A stretch of DNA of 64,000 nucleotides from Daphnia carinata (lineage: Eukaryota; Arthropoda; Branchiopoda; Diplostraca; Daphniidae): contig NC_081332.1 in assembly GCF_022539665.2 (NCBI RefSeq), positions 5,595,803 to 5,659,802 of the forward strand, given 5' to 3'. This document shows positions 1 to 13,617 of this stretch, piece after piece (position 1 is the stretch's first letter; each line of letters opens with the position of its first letter). The position numbers and the translations under genes are program-made. The notes beneath the pieces are model-generated. The model had not been told where the DNA came from, made no database searches, and saw only the letters and a list, made by a program, of their open reading frames with translations.

Positions 1-1099
1 GCCTGTATTATAGTTTGATTACAAGATTTGGATCATATAGTCCCATACGCACACGCACACGAGACAAAGTTAGGGAACATGTGTCCGACTAGAGCCAATT
101 AGAATAAGCCGACGGGGGTTCTGGGCTTTTTTTCTTTCTTTTCTTTACACATGTGCGGACGTGCGATTGTGTCAGTCCCTAATTCGTGTGACAACAATAA
201 AAAAAAATGTCGGTTCGTTCACCACTTGTCCCACATTTGCGTGTTACATTCACGCGCGGGTCACTGGCCAGCACGGAATTACATTTGCCTTTTTTACAAA
301 AAAAAAAAGGTTTAGTCGGGATTTTTCGTACAAAAGGGGATCACAATGGGGAGGGATTTGAATACTTTCATTTCTAAGATTAGTCTCTTTTTTTTTAATC
401 ACTGAAAGTGGTGTGTGTAAAAGCTTGTTTTTTTTTTTAAATGCCCTCGTAATAAAAAAGCAAGTCGATTTCTCAAGTTCAAAGTTAAAAGTAGAGGGGC
501 ATCATTCCCAAAGAAAACAGACAGCAAGAGAAAAGGGAAGAAGTCGTTGATTGATGAAGCCGTCAAAGACAGAATGAGAATGCGCGGTATATTAATGACA
601 GGAAAAACTGGGTGTAGGCGACAAAACACTGGCGCCACATTTAACAGATGGGGCAATGCGTTACGGCCATAAGTGCGCACGGGGCTAAACGCGTGAGGAC
701 AACAACAACACATTTCACATAGAACACAAGGACCCAAAAAACAGCGAGGAAAAAGGCGGCCGACTGTGGGGAAGAAGCGCAGACGTAGACAGAGTGGCCC
801 TCGTAACGCCAACATATGTGCGAGCTGTCGTTAGTGATAGTCCTAAAAGCGCCATACACAATCATCTCTTATTATTTATTTATTTCGCTCTTGCCTTAGT
901 TTAATCCCTCCCCCCTTTCTCTATCCCTTATTCGTATGGTATATGGTTGTGTTTGTCCTTTGCGTGTTAGTGCGTTGCACGGCCACTTGTCCATCCCAAC
1001 TAGTAAATAGACACGCAGGCTAAAATGCGTTTTCCAAGGCTGGGATTTTTTTATTTTGTTTTGTTGACACGCTCGTGTGGATGTTTAGCACCTGCTGCC

Positions 1100-1113
1100 G
1101 GGGGGGGGGGGGG
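1100..1113. repeat. G14 homopolymer
   Basis: A run of 14 G. Similar runs lie at 1668-1680 (13) and 5588-5601 (14). Such runs are length-unstable and prone to sequencing error. Confidence 0.9.
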
Positions 1114-3640
1114 AGGGCCGCCGTCTGCACCTGACGGGTGAACAAACTTAGGTGACACGTGGTGGGTAGGGGGGCTCGATCTAATACAAGATGTTTGAGT
1201 TCCATTAGATGAGAGAAATGCCAATGTAGCATTTCCACGAATCTTAACCGTGCCGGCCCTTCATGTCAACGCAACTACTACGACAACTTGGCAATCAAAT
1301 CAGGTTTATTTGATACAAGAAAACGTTGGAGAAAAGGAAGAGGCGAATGTTTTCGATATAGATGTTGTCTCAAATATTTCTTTTACCGAGAAAAAAATTT
1401 CCAGCAAAAGTTTGATGGGGGTTGGTTGCGATCTAAGTGCACATGCCACTGGATGTCACTGTTGCCCTATTCTCGTTACTGCTATTTCATTTAGCTTTGG
1501 TAACATGCGTGTTTTCTCTTCTGGTAGTCTTGGCAATTTCCGCCTTCTTTCAAACCCGTTTTTCTCTCTCTAAAAATAAAAAATGAGGTGATACAAAGAA
1601 AAAAGAATTAAAGATCAATACACTTGATTTTGAGATCTGGCTGTGCTGGACTCTCGCAAGTTCTCATGGGGGGGGGGGGGCGTGAAACAAAAGAGGAAGT
1701 TTTAAAAAAAAATCAGGAAAATACAAGGCGCGAAGAGTGCTTTTTCGGGGAAGAAAGATCTTGTGGCTATAATAAATTAGCGTTGCGAGCTTTTCACACT
1801 CTCCGATCGACGGCTATACACGAGGAGACCTACGCAACAAAAACAAAAACAAAAAAATAAAGATGGTTGAGGGGCAGCGGCAGCAGCAGCAGCAGCCAAA
1901 AATGTTTCCGCTTTCCATTTTCTCCCTTCTTGTTTTTAACGTTCTCGACCACTTTACCGTGAGCTTCCGCTGTTAATGAACGAGGTAAAAGTGTTTCAAA
2001 CATGGCGCAGAAAGAGCTTGTAGACTAGGCTGAAGAGCTATTAAAGACAGCGTTAAAATAAACGCGTCGAAACGTGGAAAGTGAGAAATGAAGAGGCTAC
2101 TCCATCTTGATCTTGATCAACCAAAACACGGAAATCTAGACAAAAAAGCAAGAGAGTTTTTTTCTTTTTCATCGCGAAGCAGATCGTCAATATTGACAAC
2201 AAATTTAGACCAAGGATCTTCGTCAACAGAGTTGTGGGGAAGATGTTTACGACGTATCGCGCGTCTCCTCACTTAAGGCCGCATCAATGGCGGTTGCATT
2301 ACTACTAACGCGCCTCCAGCATTTCTTGATTTTTCCCATTTCAACGCCTAGATTAACCGCGCGGATTTTTAACAACGATTTGCAAACGCAAATAGAATCA
2401 CCCCACAGTATTAAATTGCTAGAAAAGAAAAAAAAATTGCAATTTCCCTGGAAAAAAAAAAGGAAATGGAAAATTGGACTGAAACGAGACATTCTGTATC
2501 GTTTTCTCGTGTGCGTCTGACGGGACTTTTCTTTTTCTTTTCGTCCAGTTATCGCACAAGTTGAAATGGTGAAGTACAAAGCGTCACACAAGGCTGGCTA
2601 TTCATCGATTACAACGCAGCGAGACGTTGAATGGCGAGTGGAAGTTGCCAACTTGTCATCCGCACGAGAAGTTTCAACTGAAAAACAACGGCGGCCCAAA
2701 GACATGGCATATCAATGGCAAAAAAGCGAACTCCTCGTCTTTTGGCATACATAGGATCCCCCTGTCTGCCATTCCCTAACCAAATAAGAAATGATAAAAT
2801 ATCTGGAAGTTAAAAAAAAAAATATATATATATGCAAATGCTTTTCGAAAACAAAAAAAAAAGTAAACAATTGAAAAATAAAAGGGACGCTGTGTGTGCG
2901 AGTATATATAGCGTAGAATTGGTTAACAACCGGATAGGGAGCTTTTCTGTAAGCCAAGACTCGAGAGAATCGTTCGGAAAACACGCAACCACATCCTTTG
3001 GCAACGCTCAAAAGAAACTCAAACGGCCATAAATGGGAATTGATCCAATAAAAAATTTGAGCGAAAACTTGGGAATCGCCAACGCTCTGCGGATGATTAA
3101 AGGACGACTGTTGAGAAAAAGATTTTTAATCTCCAGAAAATTCGTGAGCGCTTTATAGGAATTACGTGGTGAAAATGGAATGACTTGACGAATTTCGCAG
3201 TTCTCGCTAGCCCCTAAATTAAAACCAGAGACTCGTTTTTACGTAACATAAAGAAAAAAAAAAGGGATCAGCTAGGAACGAAAGGTGAAAAGCGAAGGAA
3301 ATCAAACCTGGAGACTGTCAACGAAAATAATTAATGTGTAGAAGTCCGTGTCAACGCTCTGAAAACTCTCTTGTACAATAGACTGTAATTATCCGACTTC
3401 GTCGGGCGTTTGCCTCGTTCCGCATTTCACTCAAGAACATAATACGTCAGGATGATTGGAATACCTTTCTCTAATTTCCTTAAGCAAAATAGAACTTGAG
3501 AAAAGCCATTGCCTTCCATTTTTCACGAGTCTTGCCGATTTCACTCCCATTTTTTTTTTTTTACGATTTTTGCCCAGAAAGAACACGATCAATCGGCCAT
3601 CTAACAGAGGCAGCACCGCTCATGAAGGTCTTGCGCGCGC

Positions 3641-3658
3641 GAGAGAGAGAGAGAGAGA
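3641..3658. repeat. (GA)n microsatellite
   Basis: About nine GA units directly after a CG-rich alternating tract. Confidence 0.9.
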
Positions 3659-4310
3659 AGCACCAGGTTTCTATCATGGAGAGAAATTTCCATCGCTTAC
3701 ATATATACATTCGGCATGACGCCGATCAGCCGTTTTTGTTCGCTCGTCACGGTGGAAGGGATGGTCGAGCGTCATGGATGTGGTATATATACAGTATATA
3801 TATATATTAGATACTCACATGAAAAAGACACGGATGCGACCAAAAAAAAAAACGATGCAGAACTCACTGGACGTGAAAAGAAAAGAGAGAGAGAGAGAGA
3901 AACCGTATTGCGGTTGCTGTGTAGATATTGCGATGCAGTCAGCAACCGTCAGCCAGATAATGAATGATCGTATCCGCTAAATCTCGATCAATAAATGTAA
4001 TGGCAGCGGGATGAGAGGGGCGAGTTCCACGTACCGCTTGCGATGGGCAAAAGCAACAAGGGAGGGGAAAATGATGAGAACGAGAAAATAAATAAAAAGG
4101 GAAAAAAACCGGAATTGAATTGACTCTCTACGACCACTTTACACTGATGGCAAATTGAAGAGGCGTCAATCGATACGTTTTTAGAAATCAAACTGGGCAA
4201 TGATCGCAACGGTCTGATCCTTCCGTTTGAAACAAATCAATAAGGAGAAGGTTTTATTTTGTTTTTTATAGCTACATTTTCGATCTCATTTGTTATCTTT
4301 TTGCATGCAT

Positions 4311-4314
4311 GTGC

Positions 4315-4347
<33 letters not shown>
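4311..4347. repeat. (GT)n-(GC)n microsatellite
   Basis: Alternating GT passes directly into alternating GC, all purine-pyrimidine alternation, which is a sequence type able to adopt Z-DNA. Confidence 0.85.
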
Positions 4348-7300
4348 ATGGGGAGGAATATGAGGACGATCGATATCGGATGAGATACTTTATATCGGGA
4401 CAAGCCAAACTTTCTTATTCTTCGCCCAACCGAGTTACAACTGTGTCTCGCTGACTCACCGTTGATCTACTATCTCGTCGCTCGAAATCCGATCATGGGC
4501 TCACATGGAGAAAAGCTAATTTCGCAGAAAGGTTTTTTTTTATATAGTTCCTCAACTCGCTAACCGGAAACGAGTTTGTAAAAAATGTAAATAACTGACC
4601 CTTAAATGTCACGCTAATTTTTCTCAGGGCCGTCTATTTTCACGTTACGAAAATACGAAGAACAACAATGCGTGTTTCTCTTCTTCTAATTCTATTTTTT
4701 TTTAAGGGGATTTCTTAAAGCATCAAAGACGCTACGACCAACGTGTGCACCTTCAACTTCCGACCTTTGCCTGTCTTTCGTATTTATTCAATACCTTTGT
4801 CCGCTTTCTTTTTTTTTTTCTGGGGGAGGGAGGAGTTCCTCATTGTCGTTCTTTGCAGTGTGTGAGTTAGTTGTTGTCGGGAGATGAAAGAACAGCAATC
4901 TTCATAGGGAACGGGCCCGTCCACTCCGTTGTGCGTGACGGACTGATGGACCTGTCGGAAACGTTCAGAAAAAAAAGCAACAAACAAACAGTTCCCCAAC
5001 ACCCTTTCTTTTATATATATACAATATATATATAGATAGAAAGATAGATAAGAGATCCATCTCCTCCCTTGTTGCCTCCCCCCAATCCACCCCGACTCCT
5101 CGTTTCTCGAGCTTTTGATTAACTGCCATTCACTTCCCTTTATTTTTTTTTTTTTCTTTCCTTGTTCCATTCTACGTAACAGGGCAGGGCCAGTTTGGAT
5201 TGTTATTATTATCTCCCTTCATTTGTTTCTTCTTTTATGTGCAACTTAACGGCCAAACGAAAAATGACCGCGTATGTAATTATGGGGGCCGGTCAACGAG
5301 TAATAACCATCTTGTTTTTTGTTTTTTTTTACAGCATGGTTGTCTCTTATTATCTATACGTATAGGTCGTTAGATACACCGTTCCGTCAAATCCATCATC
5401 AACCCTGTAGCCACTCCTGCTGGATAATTACATTAAGTAACTAACCGTTGGGATCCAAATGGATAGCAAAGTCGGAGTTTTTATTTTTATTTCTTTTTTA
5501 AGTGTAATTGGATGGAAACCAAAGAAATCAAGTTTATATTTTTTCCCATTTTTTTTTGAGATGGGCTATTGGCTGCCTTTTTTTTGCGGGGGGGGGGGGG
5601 GTTAAGGTAATCAGACAAAACGGTGTCAACCTATCTTTATACGTGTCGTGCGGAAAAGGCTATAAGAAGACGCCGGGGAAAGAAAACGGCGTTGGGTCGA
5701 GTGCATCACGGCTGATGCCAAAATAGAAGGACGTGATGGAGAGATACGAGCGACATCGATGACAGCCAACGGCCACGAATGCCCCTCCAAACAAAAAGCG
5801 ACGACAAAAAGAGGGGGGGGGGAAATCCAATAGACATCAAAGTAAAAAAAAATAAAAGCCATGGAAACGTGATCGCAGTCCAGCGATAGCAGGACCCGGG
5901 CGATCATCGGTACAGACAAATTTGTGTGTCTCAAATCCTGACATGAAACGATGATAGGATTTACTAAATGGAATGTTGTAAATTTGCTTAAAAATTCACC
6001 GTGCGATCAATAATGTTTGTTCATTTTTTTTTTAATGCTGAAAAGAATATGTTATCGATACTTTGCGATGCGCCGGAGCTATTTACGAGCGGCCGCTTAT
6101 AGATGAGACGTTCAGAGGATTCATGAGCTTTTCTAAAGCAAATTTGCTTAAAGCTAAAGTACGTGCGATGTTTGGTTTTAAGGGTGATAACTTGAGGGTG
6201 ATCACGTGCGGTCGTTGCACTTGATTTTCGAAACGTCACCTGTCCTAAAAAAAAAAAAAAAAATGATCACCTATCCTCTACCCCGTTTGAATCGCGTCCT
6301 TGCACGTTACCTGCAGCTGTGGAAATTGTGAGAGTAGTGGAACGCAAAATTTCTAAAAGAAAGGTCATCCCTGCCCCATAGCTTTCTGCCCCATCCTTTA
6401 CGTAATGGTATGACATTCAAACGTATCACTCTCAGTTTGCCATTCTCTTTCGCTGCAGTCAGAACGCCAATCGTGCGAGCCTGGTACTCTAATGACTTGC
6501 CTTCGTATTTTTATTTCGTGCTTATTGATTCTGTAAGTTTAACCAGACGTGAGTGTTTGTCTTTTTATCCAGTGAACATTTTCTGTGAGTGCATTTTAAT
6601 CTTATTAGATCTCAAAGCTGCGAAAAGCTTGCACATTTCTAAGGTAGAAAATTCGTTAGATCATGTAAAGTGAAATGGGTTTTTCTTTCTTTCTTTTCAA
6701 TCCCGTTGTTTCATTACTCAACCTCTAAGGGTTTGAAATTGGGTTAATTGACAGTTGCATCTCACGCCAATAGTCGGCTATTTGTTTTTAAATCCCTGTA
6801 TCTCCAAATAAATCTGTAAGAGGACAAAGCATATAAGCTCGAATGTTGCATACTTTCATAGTTCGTGGCTTACCGACTAACCTTTCCTTCTTGATTCGGG
6901 CCACAGTTGAAGCTTTTCAGCTTATCGACATGTTCGACTGAAGCTGACAAAACGGGTAGGAGGGCTTTCCTGAGGCTGGCCTTTGAAAAAAATAAATAAA
7001 AGGTACAAGAAATTGTAAGGAGATTCTTCCTCAAGAGTTGTTCTGCCCAGCAGCGTCCGTCCACCTCGTCACGGCTGGCCAGATTGCGAGTGAGGCTTCA
7101 GTTGCAGCTGGAACAGTCCAGGAGGAAACGAGTAGCCTTACGTCGTTCAAAATAAGGTGAGTGCAGAAACTAAACTTTACGGGTGTCAGGGGGAATTCGT
7201 AACTTGTTTGAGTGCCAGTCCTGGGATTCCAAATGGAATTAAAGCTATGCTTGAAAAATTAATGGCGAAACACGAGCGAAAATCACATGATTGGTCCTGG

Positions 7301-10300
7301 ATTCTCGAATGTGTTACGCGTGGCATAACTTTGCGTGTAGCCAGAAAAGAAAAAAAAAAGGAAAGTTTTCTCTTCCAAGTTTCATTTTAATTGTTGTAAA
7401 TGTGACCAAAAAAAAGTTCCCGCCGAATGAAGGTATCACATGATGGCACAAAGTGGTGAGCGTGACGCACTTCCTTCCGTCCGCTGGATGACGGTCATGT
7501 TAATGGAGGTTTTTTTTCCCGTGCGAATGTGTTCGTGTCCCGCTTAGAATTTGCCTATCCGTCGCGTTTTAAAAAAACATCAAAGTCTCGTCTGCGGTGT
7601 CCAATTATCCATATCACATTACACGTAGGGATAAACTAGGTGGATAACAGAATTATGTACCTCTGTTCCAATTCCAAAAACGTCGGTACAAGCGAATATT
7701 TTAGAAGCCATACAAGCGATTTTCTATCTCCGTGTTTTGTCTTTGCTGTTTTCAGTCAAATACGGATGACCGTTTACTTCGTTGATCGTTTATCTGCTTT
7801 TGGTAATGAGCTTTCGGCAGGTTGATGGGAAACTAGCCAACATCGAAAGCTGACCGATGGCAGTCACGTCTCGTTCTCTGTTTTGGATTTAGATGTTGGT
7901 GAATGCAAGACCCCGTTGGGCTTTTGTGCCTCTTAATTCGTTACGTCACCTACGACAGCCCACCTTGAAGATGTTAATGGTTTATTAATGCAGCCGACAG
8001 AGTTGCTTGTTAGTTCTAATCGGGGACTCAGCGCTTAAATATTTGAATAAAAAATGAAAGCGTAACGCGTATAATGCGCCCGCAAATACCACAGCTCACT
8101 GATAAGCTTCTGCTGCCACTCGTCGTCGTTCGTTCCACGGATCATCTGACATAATGTATGTGATAGTTTTTGACAAAGACTTTCACCATCTCCGACGTCG
8201 GAACAACTGCATTATTTACACCTTTTGTTTGTTTTCACGAGCGTTGGTTCGTTTTTTTTTGTTTTTTTTTTATCTGTCTTTCTTTATTTACCCCCTCCTG
8301 TTTCACGAGGGCTGTCCCACTGTTTGGCATTCAAGTACCGAAAAAGAAGAAGCGCAGGGTTTACCAAGTCAAATCAATTTTAAACGTGGAATGGACCTCT
8401 TTGTCCAAGTTCACTGACCATACGAATCTCTTCACCAGCTTTATTTGCTTATCGATTCAAGTTGTATTGAGAAGATTCCTTTCATCTTCTTCTTCTTTTT
8501 TTAAATTCTTGTTCGATTCGCGTTTGCTTGAATTCTATCTGACAATGCCTTTAATTTCTGGTAGCCCCCAAAATTTGTTGTTCAACGATGTCCCCGTTGC
8601 CCTTGATGACACAATCGGTCACTTGGAGTCCGTCAAATTACGAAGAGAACGGGAAAGAATTTGAGTACGTTTAGACGAGTAAACAAAGCAAGCGGCTAGC
8701 TAGAAATCCTTAGGAATGAGTTCTCGTTTTGACAGTTACATAAAAATTATATCGGACTTAAAATCTGTAAGCCAGTGCACCGTAAAACTAGTCAGGTTCG
8801 GAGTACTGGCCTTAGTTATTTTCCAAAAAAAAAATGGGGAGTAAAAAAAGGCTAAGCCTTGTGCGCCGTGATCCTGGACGTTCATAACCCGTCGGCAAAC
8901 TTTCGTGGTGTACGTGCTTTGCCACAAATGCCAACTACGCTTCTTAACGAAGCCCGTCCCCTCGTCGAAAACAACGATTTTTTTTTTTTTTTGTTTTTAA
9001 ATCATTCTGTGAACATACGTATCTTGTACTGGAAATTGCTAACTTTAAAGCAAGCGTTATTGTACAGCTGTAACTGGTCAACATTTTGCACGCAAAACAG
9101 GGCGGGTATTCAAATGTCGTGTGTAAGGAGGGGAGAAACAGAAAACCAGAAGAATTCGTACAGGGCTGCTCGATGTTGGGCGTTGTAACCATTGACGTAT
9201 ACATTTGTTTGTTGTAAAACAAAAATGAGGGAGTCGCTAACAGAAACCGATGTGCGTTAGTTTGGCATTTTCTTTTTATCTTTCGAATCTTCCGACGCGG
9301 TTCCACCTACTCGACTTCTTTCGTTTCCTTCTATTCCGTTACATACCCGCATTCGTTTTTTTATTTTCTTTCACTTTGGTGCAATGCACCGACCACAAAG
9401 CAAAGAAAAAAAATGTCAAATGTCAAGAAATGGAGGAGTTTCGAGTTTTTTTTTTTTTTTTTTTTTTCTTTGCATTATCTAATGCAAATACGCAAACGGA
9501 AAAGGTGGAAGCCCCACCCATTTTGACGCACGGGGGAATCCACCAAAACAAGATTACATCCATCGTTCACGTATTTTTTTTTCCCCCTCCATTCAGCCCC
9601 TTGTAGTGGCTCATTCGCATAACGAATTGTCTCGGGATTACAGAGGCTGAACGCAACACTTTGACTTTGATCGTTTGGGGGTATCCTCTACCCGCCATAG
9701 TATATCATGTGCTATGCAACGCATAATTGAACCATCGAATCGATCTAACGAAGAACACGCGTTTGGTTCTTGGTAGTCTGTCTTTTTCTTTTTCTTTTTT
9801 TTTTTCTGCTTTCTTTTCATTCCATCGCGTTGGCAAATTGGGATACAGCACGCGCCGGAGCAATTTTGTGGGAACATCGTCGGGCGTGAACGTGTTAATG
9901 CGGACGCCGCTTTCTTGTATTATTTTTCTCCCCCAACAGCTCTGGGTTTTTTTTTTTTTTTTTTTCGTTGGAAGGTCATGTTATCGTTACTTAACGACAA
10001 GTGGTTGTCTGTGTTTAGCCACTGGATAGAGCTCTTTCCATTTCGTACATCTTCAAAGCCCTTTTCCGTGTTTGCTTTTTATCTTGTTGCTTTCGTTTTT
10101 GTTTTTCCTACTCGCAATCCTTTTGCTTTCTTTCCCCCCATCTACAACATCCGTCGACGCCTCTGATGCTTTACGTTTACAGATTCCACCCAAATATAGA
10201 CGGCCTGTTTCTTTTTTGACTCTGATGATGGGGGAAATAGAAACCCTTATTTCATTTCTTGCGGGCGCAGCGGTGGAACTCAACGAACGAGAGGAGCTAT

Positions 10301-10733
10301 ATAGCCATAACATGTTCATCTTGTTTTTGTTGCTGGATGCCTAAAGGGAAAAACGAGGGCAAAAAAAAAAAGGGCACCGACTACGGACAGACGAGGGGGA
10401 TGTAGGGCTAGCAAAAAAAAGAAAAAGCAATCATTTTTTTTTCTTCTTTCCCTCAAATTAGCTGTACGGAACTAGGAGTGGTAGTGTGTGTGTGCGTGTT
10501 CCTCTTATCGATCGCAGGAGTTAAAGTTCTGCTCCGTGCATTCCTTTCGCTCTCTGAAGCCCATTCCAGCCCACCAACCAATATGACGACGACAACACAC
10601 CGAGCGACAGAAGAAGAAATTCTTTCACTCTCCAACGAATTTCTTGCCTTCGTTTCTTACTTAACCCGATTTTGAAATGGAGAGATGGTTGCAAATCGAT
10701 CAAGCGTTCACGAGAACTTAATGTAAAACGGAG

Positions 10734-10760
<27 letters not shown>
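10734..10760. repeat. T27 homopolymer
   Basis: Uninterrupted run of 27 T. Another T run, of 26, closes the hairpin at 11309-11352. Confidence 0.9.
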
Positions 10761-10764
<4 letters not shown>

Positions 10765-10987
10765 AATTTCCCGCACGGGGGAGAGAACGAGAGAGTTTGA
10801 CGAACGCGCGCAACGACTTTTTGCAAACTGAAGCTCTACAAAATGATTTCACGGCGATGCGATTTCAATCTGGAATAACAGGAAGCTGTCGAGTTTTATC
10901 GTCGTCAATTTTTTCGGGTCGTTTGCTGGTTTTCAATCGACTTTGCTGCCGCCACAGCACTCTCCAATGTTTTTGCCGTCCTTTTAA

Positions 10988-11009
10988 CCCCCCCCCCCCC
11001 CCCCCCCCC
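10988..11009. repeat. C22 homopolymer
   Basis: Uninterrupted run of 22 C, the longest G/C homopolymer in the window. Confidence 0.9.
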
Positions 11010-11308
11010 GCACTCCAATTCTTTCGTCGCGATTTTTCTTTATATTGAAATGATGGCGGAGCTATATACGACATTATTTGCTCGACATTGATGGATCACC
11101 GTGCGCATAAAACAGAAAATGCTTGCTGTAGGATCCATATACCAGTATAGTTCTATGAAAAAAAAAAGAAGAAGAAGAAAAATCGAAAGGAGAAGAGTCG
11201 TTCCCCTACGAATCCGGCCTCTGTGGCCCCGCGAAGGGGCTGAATGGATGCAACTGAAAACGCGGCAGCAAAAGACAGCAAACCTTTTATTATTTTTTCT
11301 CAAGTAGA

Positions 11309-11352
11309 TCCTACTATTGTAGGATGTTTTTTTTTTTTTTTTTTTTTTTTTT
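11309..11352 (+). other. hairpin followed by T26 run
   Basis: ATCCTAC, loop TATT, and GTAGGAT form a perfect 7-bp hairpin, followed after one base by 26 T. The shape matches a bacterial intrinsic terminator, but the context is eukaryotic. At most it could end a polymerase III transcript. No promoter boxes were found just upstream. Confidence 0.4.
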
Positions 11353-13571
11353 ACGATGGTTTTCGACAGCCATAAAGACTTTTCTTACTACTTCCGCAAG
11401 ACTTGACTGCCGTATAGTCAAATATCCAACGATTTTTGCCTTAACTCTCTTATCTGCCCATCTTATTCCTTCCCCTGTCTACTTTTATCCAACCATACAG
11501 CTCGACAGGGTAATCGTATAGATGAACGGAAAGAGCTGGCAGGAAAGCGAGAGGGGGGGGGGGATTCTTTTGTATTTGTTGCTGCTGGCGCATCATCCGC
11601 CGATTCAGCAAGCCGTTCAGAATCGGCTCGAGTCATGTATAATCAGATCGAGCTTCCGCAGTTATACAGAAAGGCGACCGTCAATGCCGGCACGGGGAGA
11701 ACTACAGAGACGAAGGCAAAAGAAAAAGATGGGGAAAACTGAATCTTACGTTCGTTCGTACACTCGATCTTTATTTTTCCAACGTGTTTTGCATGATTCT
11801 TGTCTAGCTATCCGAAGTTTCGTTTTTCATGAGCCATCTTTTTCGATCTGTCTGCCATTCGCGGAAGGTTTAATGCTCACGTCGTACAGTCCATCAATAA
11901 CTTTGCGGTTTCCAATAGCACTCAAACGCCAAATGGGTGTACAAAAGAACAAAGCATTTGCATATTCTTACCGTGAAAAAGAACGAAAACAAAAGGAAAA
12001 ACAGTGGACAATACTTGAACCGAGAGAAAAGGAAACTCGTTGCGGAAAGATGTGTGATGCCGTGGACAATGTGATTGATCGATACCTGTATTTTGCCTTT
12101 CTGCATTGATTCTTTTGAAGAAGGTCAACGTGCCAAACTAAACGTCTGATGTAGTCAATTACTCGCGAGCGATGTACCGCCAAAACCGTGTGGAAGTAAA
12201 GATGAATCACGCTGTAAAGTAAGTACTCTACATCCTAGTTGTTCTTGCGTTTCCTTAGACGAAAGTGGTTGCGCTAGCTATCAATATCTAATATAAGTTG
12301 GGGAGTTGGCAACCGTGACATTGGCTCGAAAAGTTTCGAACGCTTTTAGCGCTGTTTCGGCTCTTTTTTTTGTAACATTTCTATTTGCTTTACTTTTGGC
12401 GGTGGAAGAGTAAACATTGTAAAATCGAGTTGACGCTATTGGACTGTTGGCCATCTTAATTCTATAAGGTGGTGCGTGAGAGAAAGAGCCTGCGAAACAG
12501 ACAGGAAAGAGAATAAATAAAGGCTGCGGGCTTAAACATAGTCCGTAGGAAATCCATTCCGGCGGGCCGCATTGGAAAACACTTTAGCCGAACATAATCA
12601 AGTAAAGGGACAGAGAGACAAGTCCACTCGGACCTACCACTTGGCCATCCCTTGAGCAAAGTCTATAAAAGATTCCAAAGGGAAACAAGTAAGAGATTCA
12701 ATTGAATTGGAAAAAATAAAATAAATGGCCGGCTTCAAAATACTGGACAAATAAGGACTAGCGGATGGTAAGGAAAAAAAAAAAGGAAAGAAGATGGGGA
12801 AAAAAAAGAGGAGACAAAAGAAGAGCAGATAGCCGGCGGAATAAAAATAAATTGCGGATGAGCTCTGGTTTGGGCGACGTGGATTAGCTACGTGGTGAGA
12901 CGAAAGCTGAAAGCTCCTCCCTTTTAATCGCTGGACGCCATAAATGGAACTGGAGCGTCTAGTCCGGCGACAGCGAGATGGTGCCCATTTGCCAAGATAC
13001 GACAGCCACAAAACGAAACAACATCGAGGCCATGCAATGCGGCGGAACAGGAAAAGAACCAAAGGCTGTTCACTTTGATACCGCTGAAAAGACAAGTCAA
13101 CTACTATACTATACTATGCTGTAGCCGTCTACTAAATCTATTCCAATGGGCTTATTTTTCGTCTGTCTATTACGTCGTCATTTCGGATTTGCCATCGCAA
13201 GAACCCCAACTGAATGCTTTCCTCAAGAAACATGCAAGAGAAAATTTAAAACTAAAAGAAATTTCGCGAAAAAAAAAGGGAAATGCATTGGCAATAAGAA
13301 AAGGAACAAGTAAGGAATGAAACTTCTAAAAAGCAACATCCTTGGTTGATTCCAACTTTGGCTGTTGTTTTCTTTTTTTTTTTTTTTTTATTCGAAAAGG
13401 AATACTAGTAATAAAACATGAAAGCAAAAGAGGAAGACGAGAAAATCGATGGTGTTATAAGTTTTTTCGGGATTTTTTCTTTTTCATCGACAGAAATACG
13501 GTCAACAGGGCGAAGGAACAGTGACAGTTAGTTGGAAAAGCAAGTTCAGGAAGGACATAATCGACGATGGA

Positions 13572-13574
<3 letters not shown>

Positions 13575-13614
<40 letters not shown>
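13575..13614. repeat. (CT)n microsatellite
   Basis: About 20 CT units. Confidence 0.9.

Positions 13615-13617
<3 letters not shown>

Noticed and set aside
8170-8664. 164-codon plus-strand ORF in the gene desert
   Set aside because: Phe/Ser-rich translation of T-rich DNA with no domain, no splice context and no homology I can see.
11309-11352. Bacterial intrinsic terminator or bacterial contamination
   Set aside because: Flanking sequence is continuous eukaryotic-type low-complexity DNA with no bacterial genes.
11522-12109. 195-codon plus-strand ORF
   Set aside because: Longest frame in the desert, but its composition is unstructured, no family resemblance is seen, and overlapping frames on the other strand are equally open.
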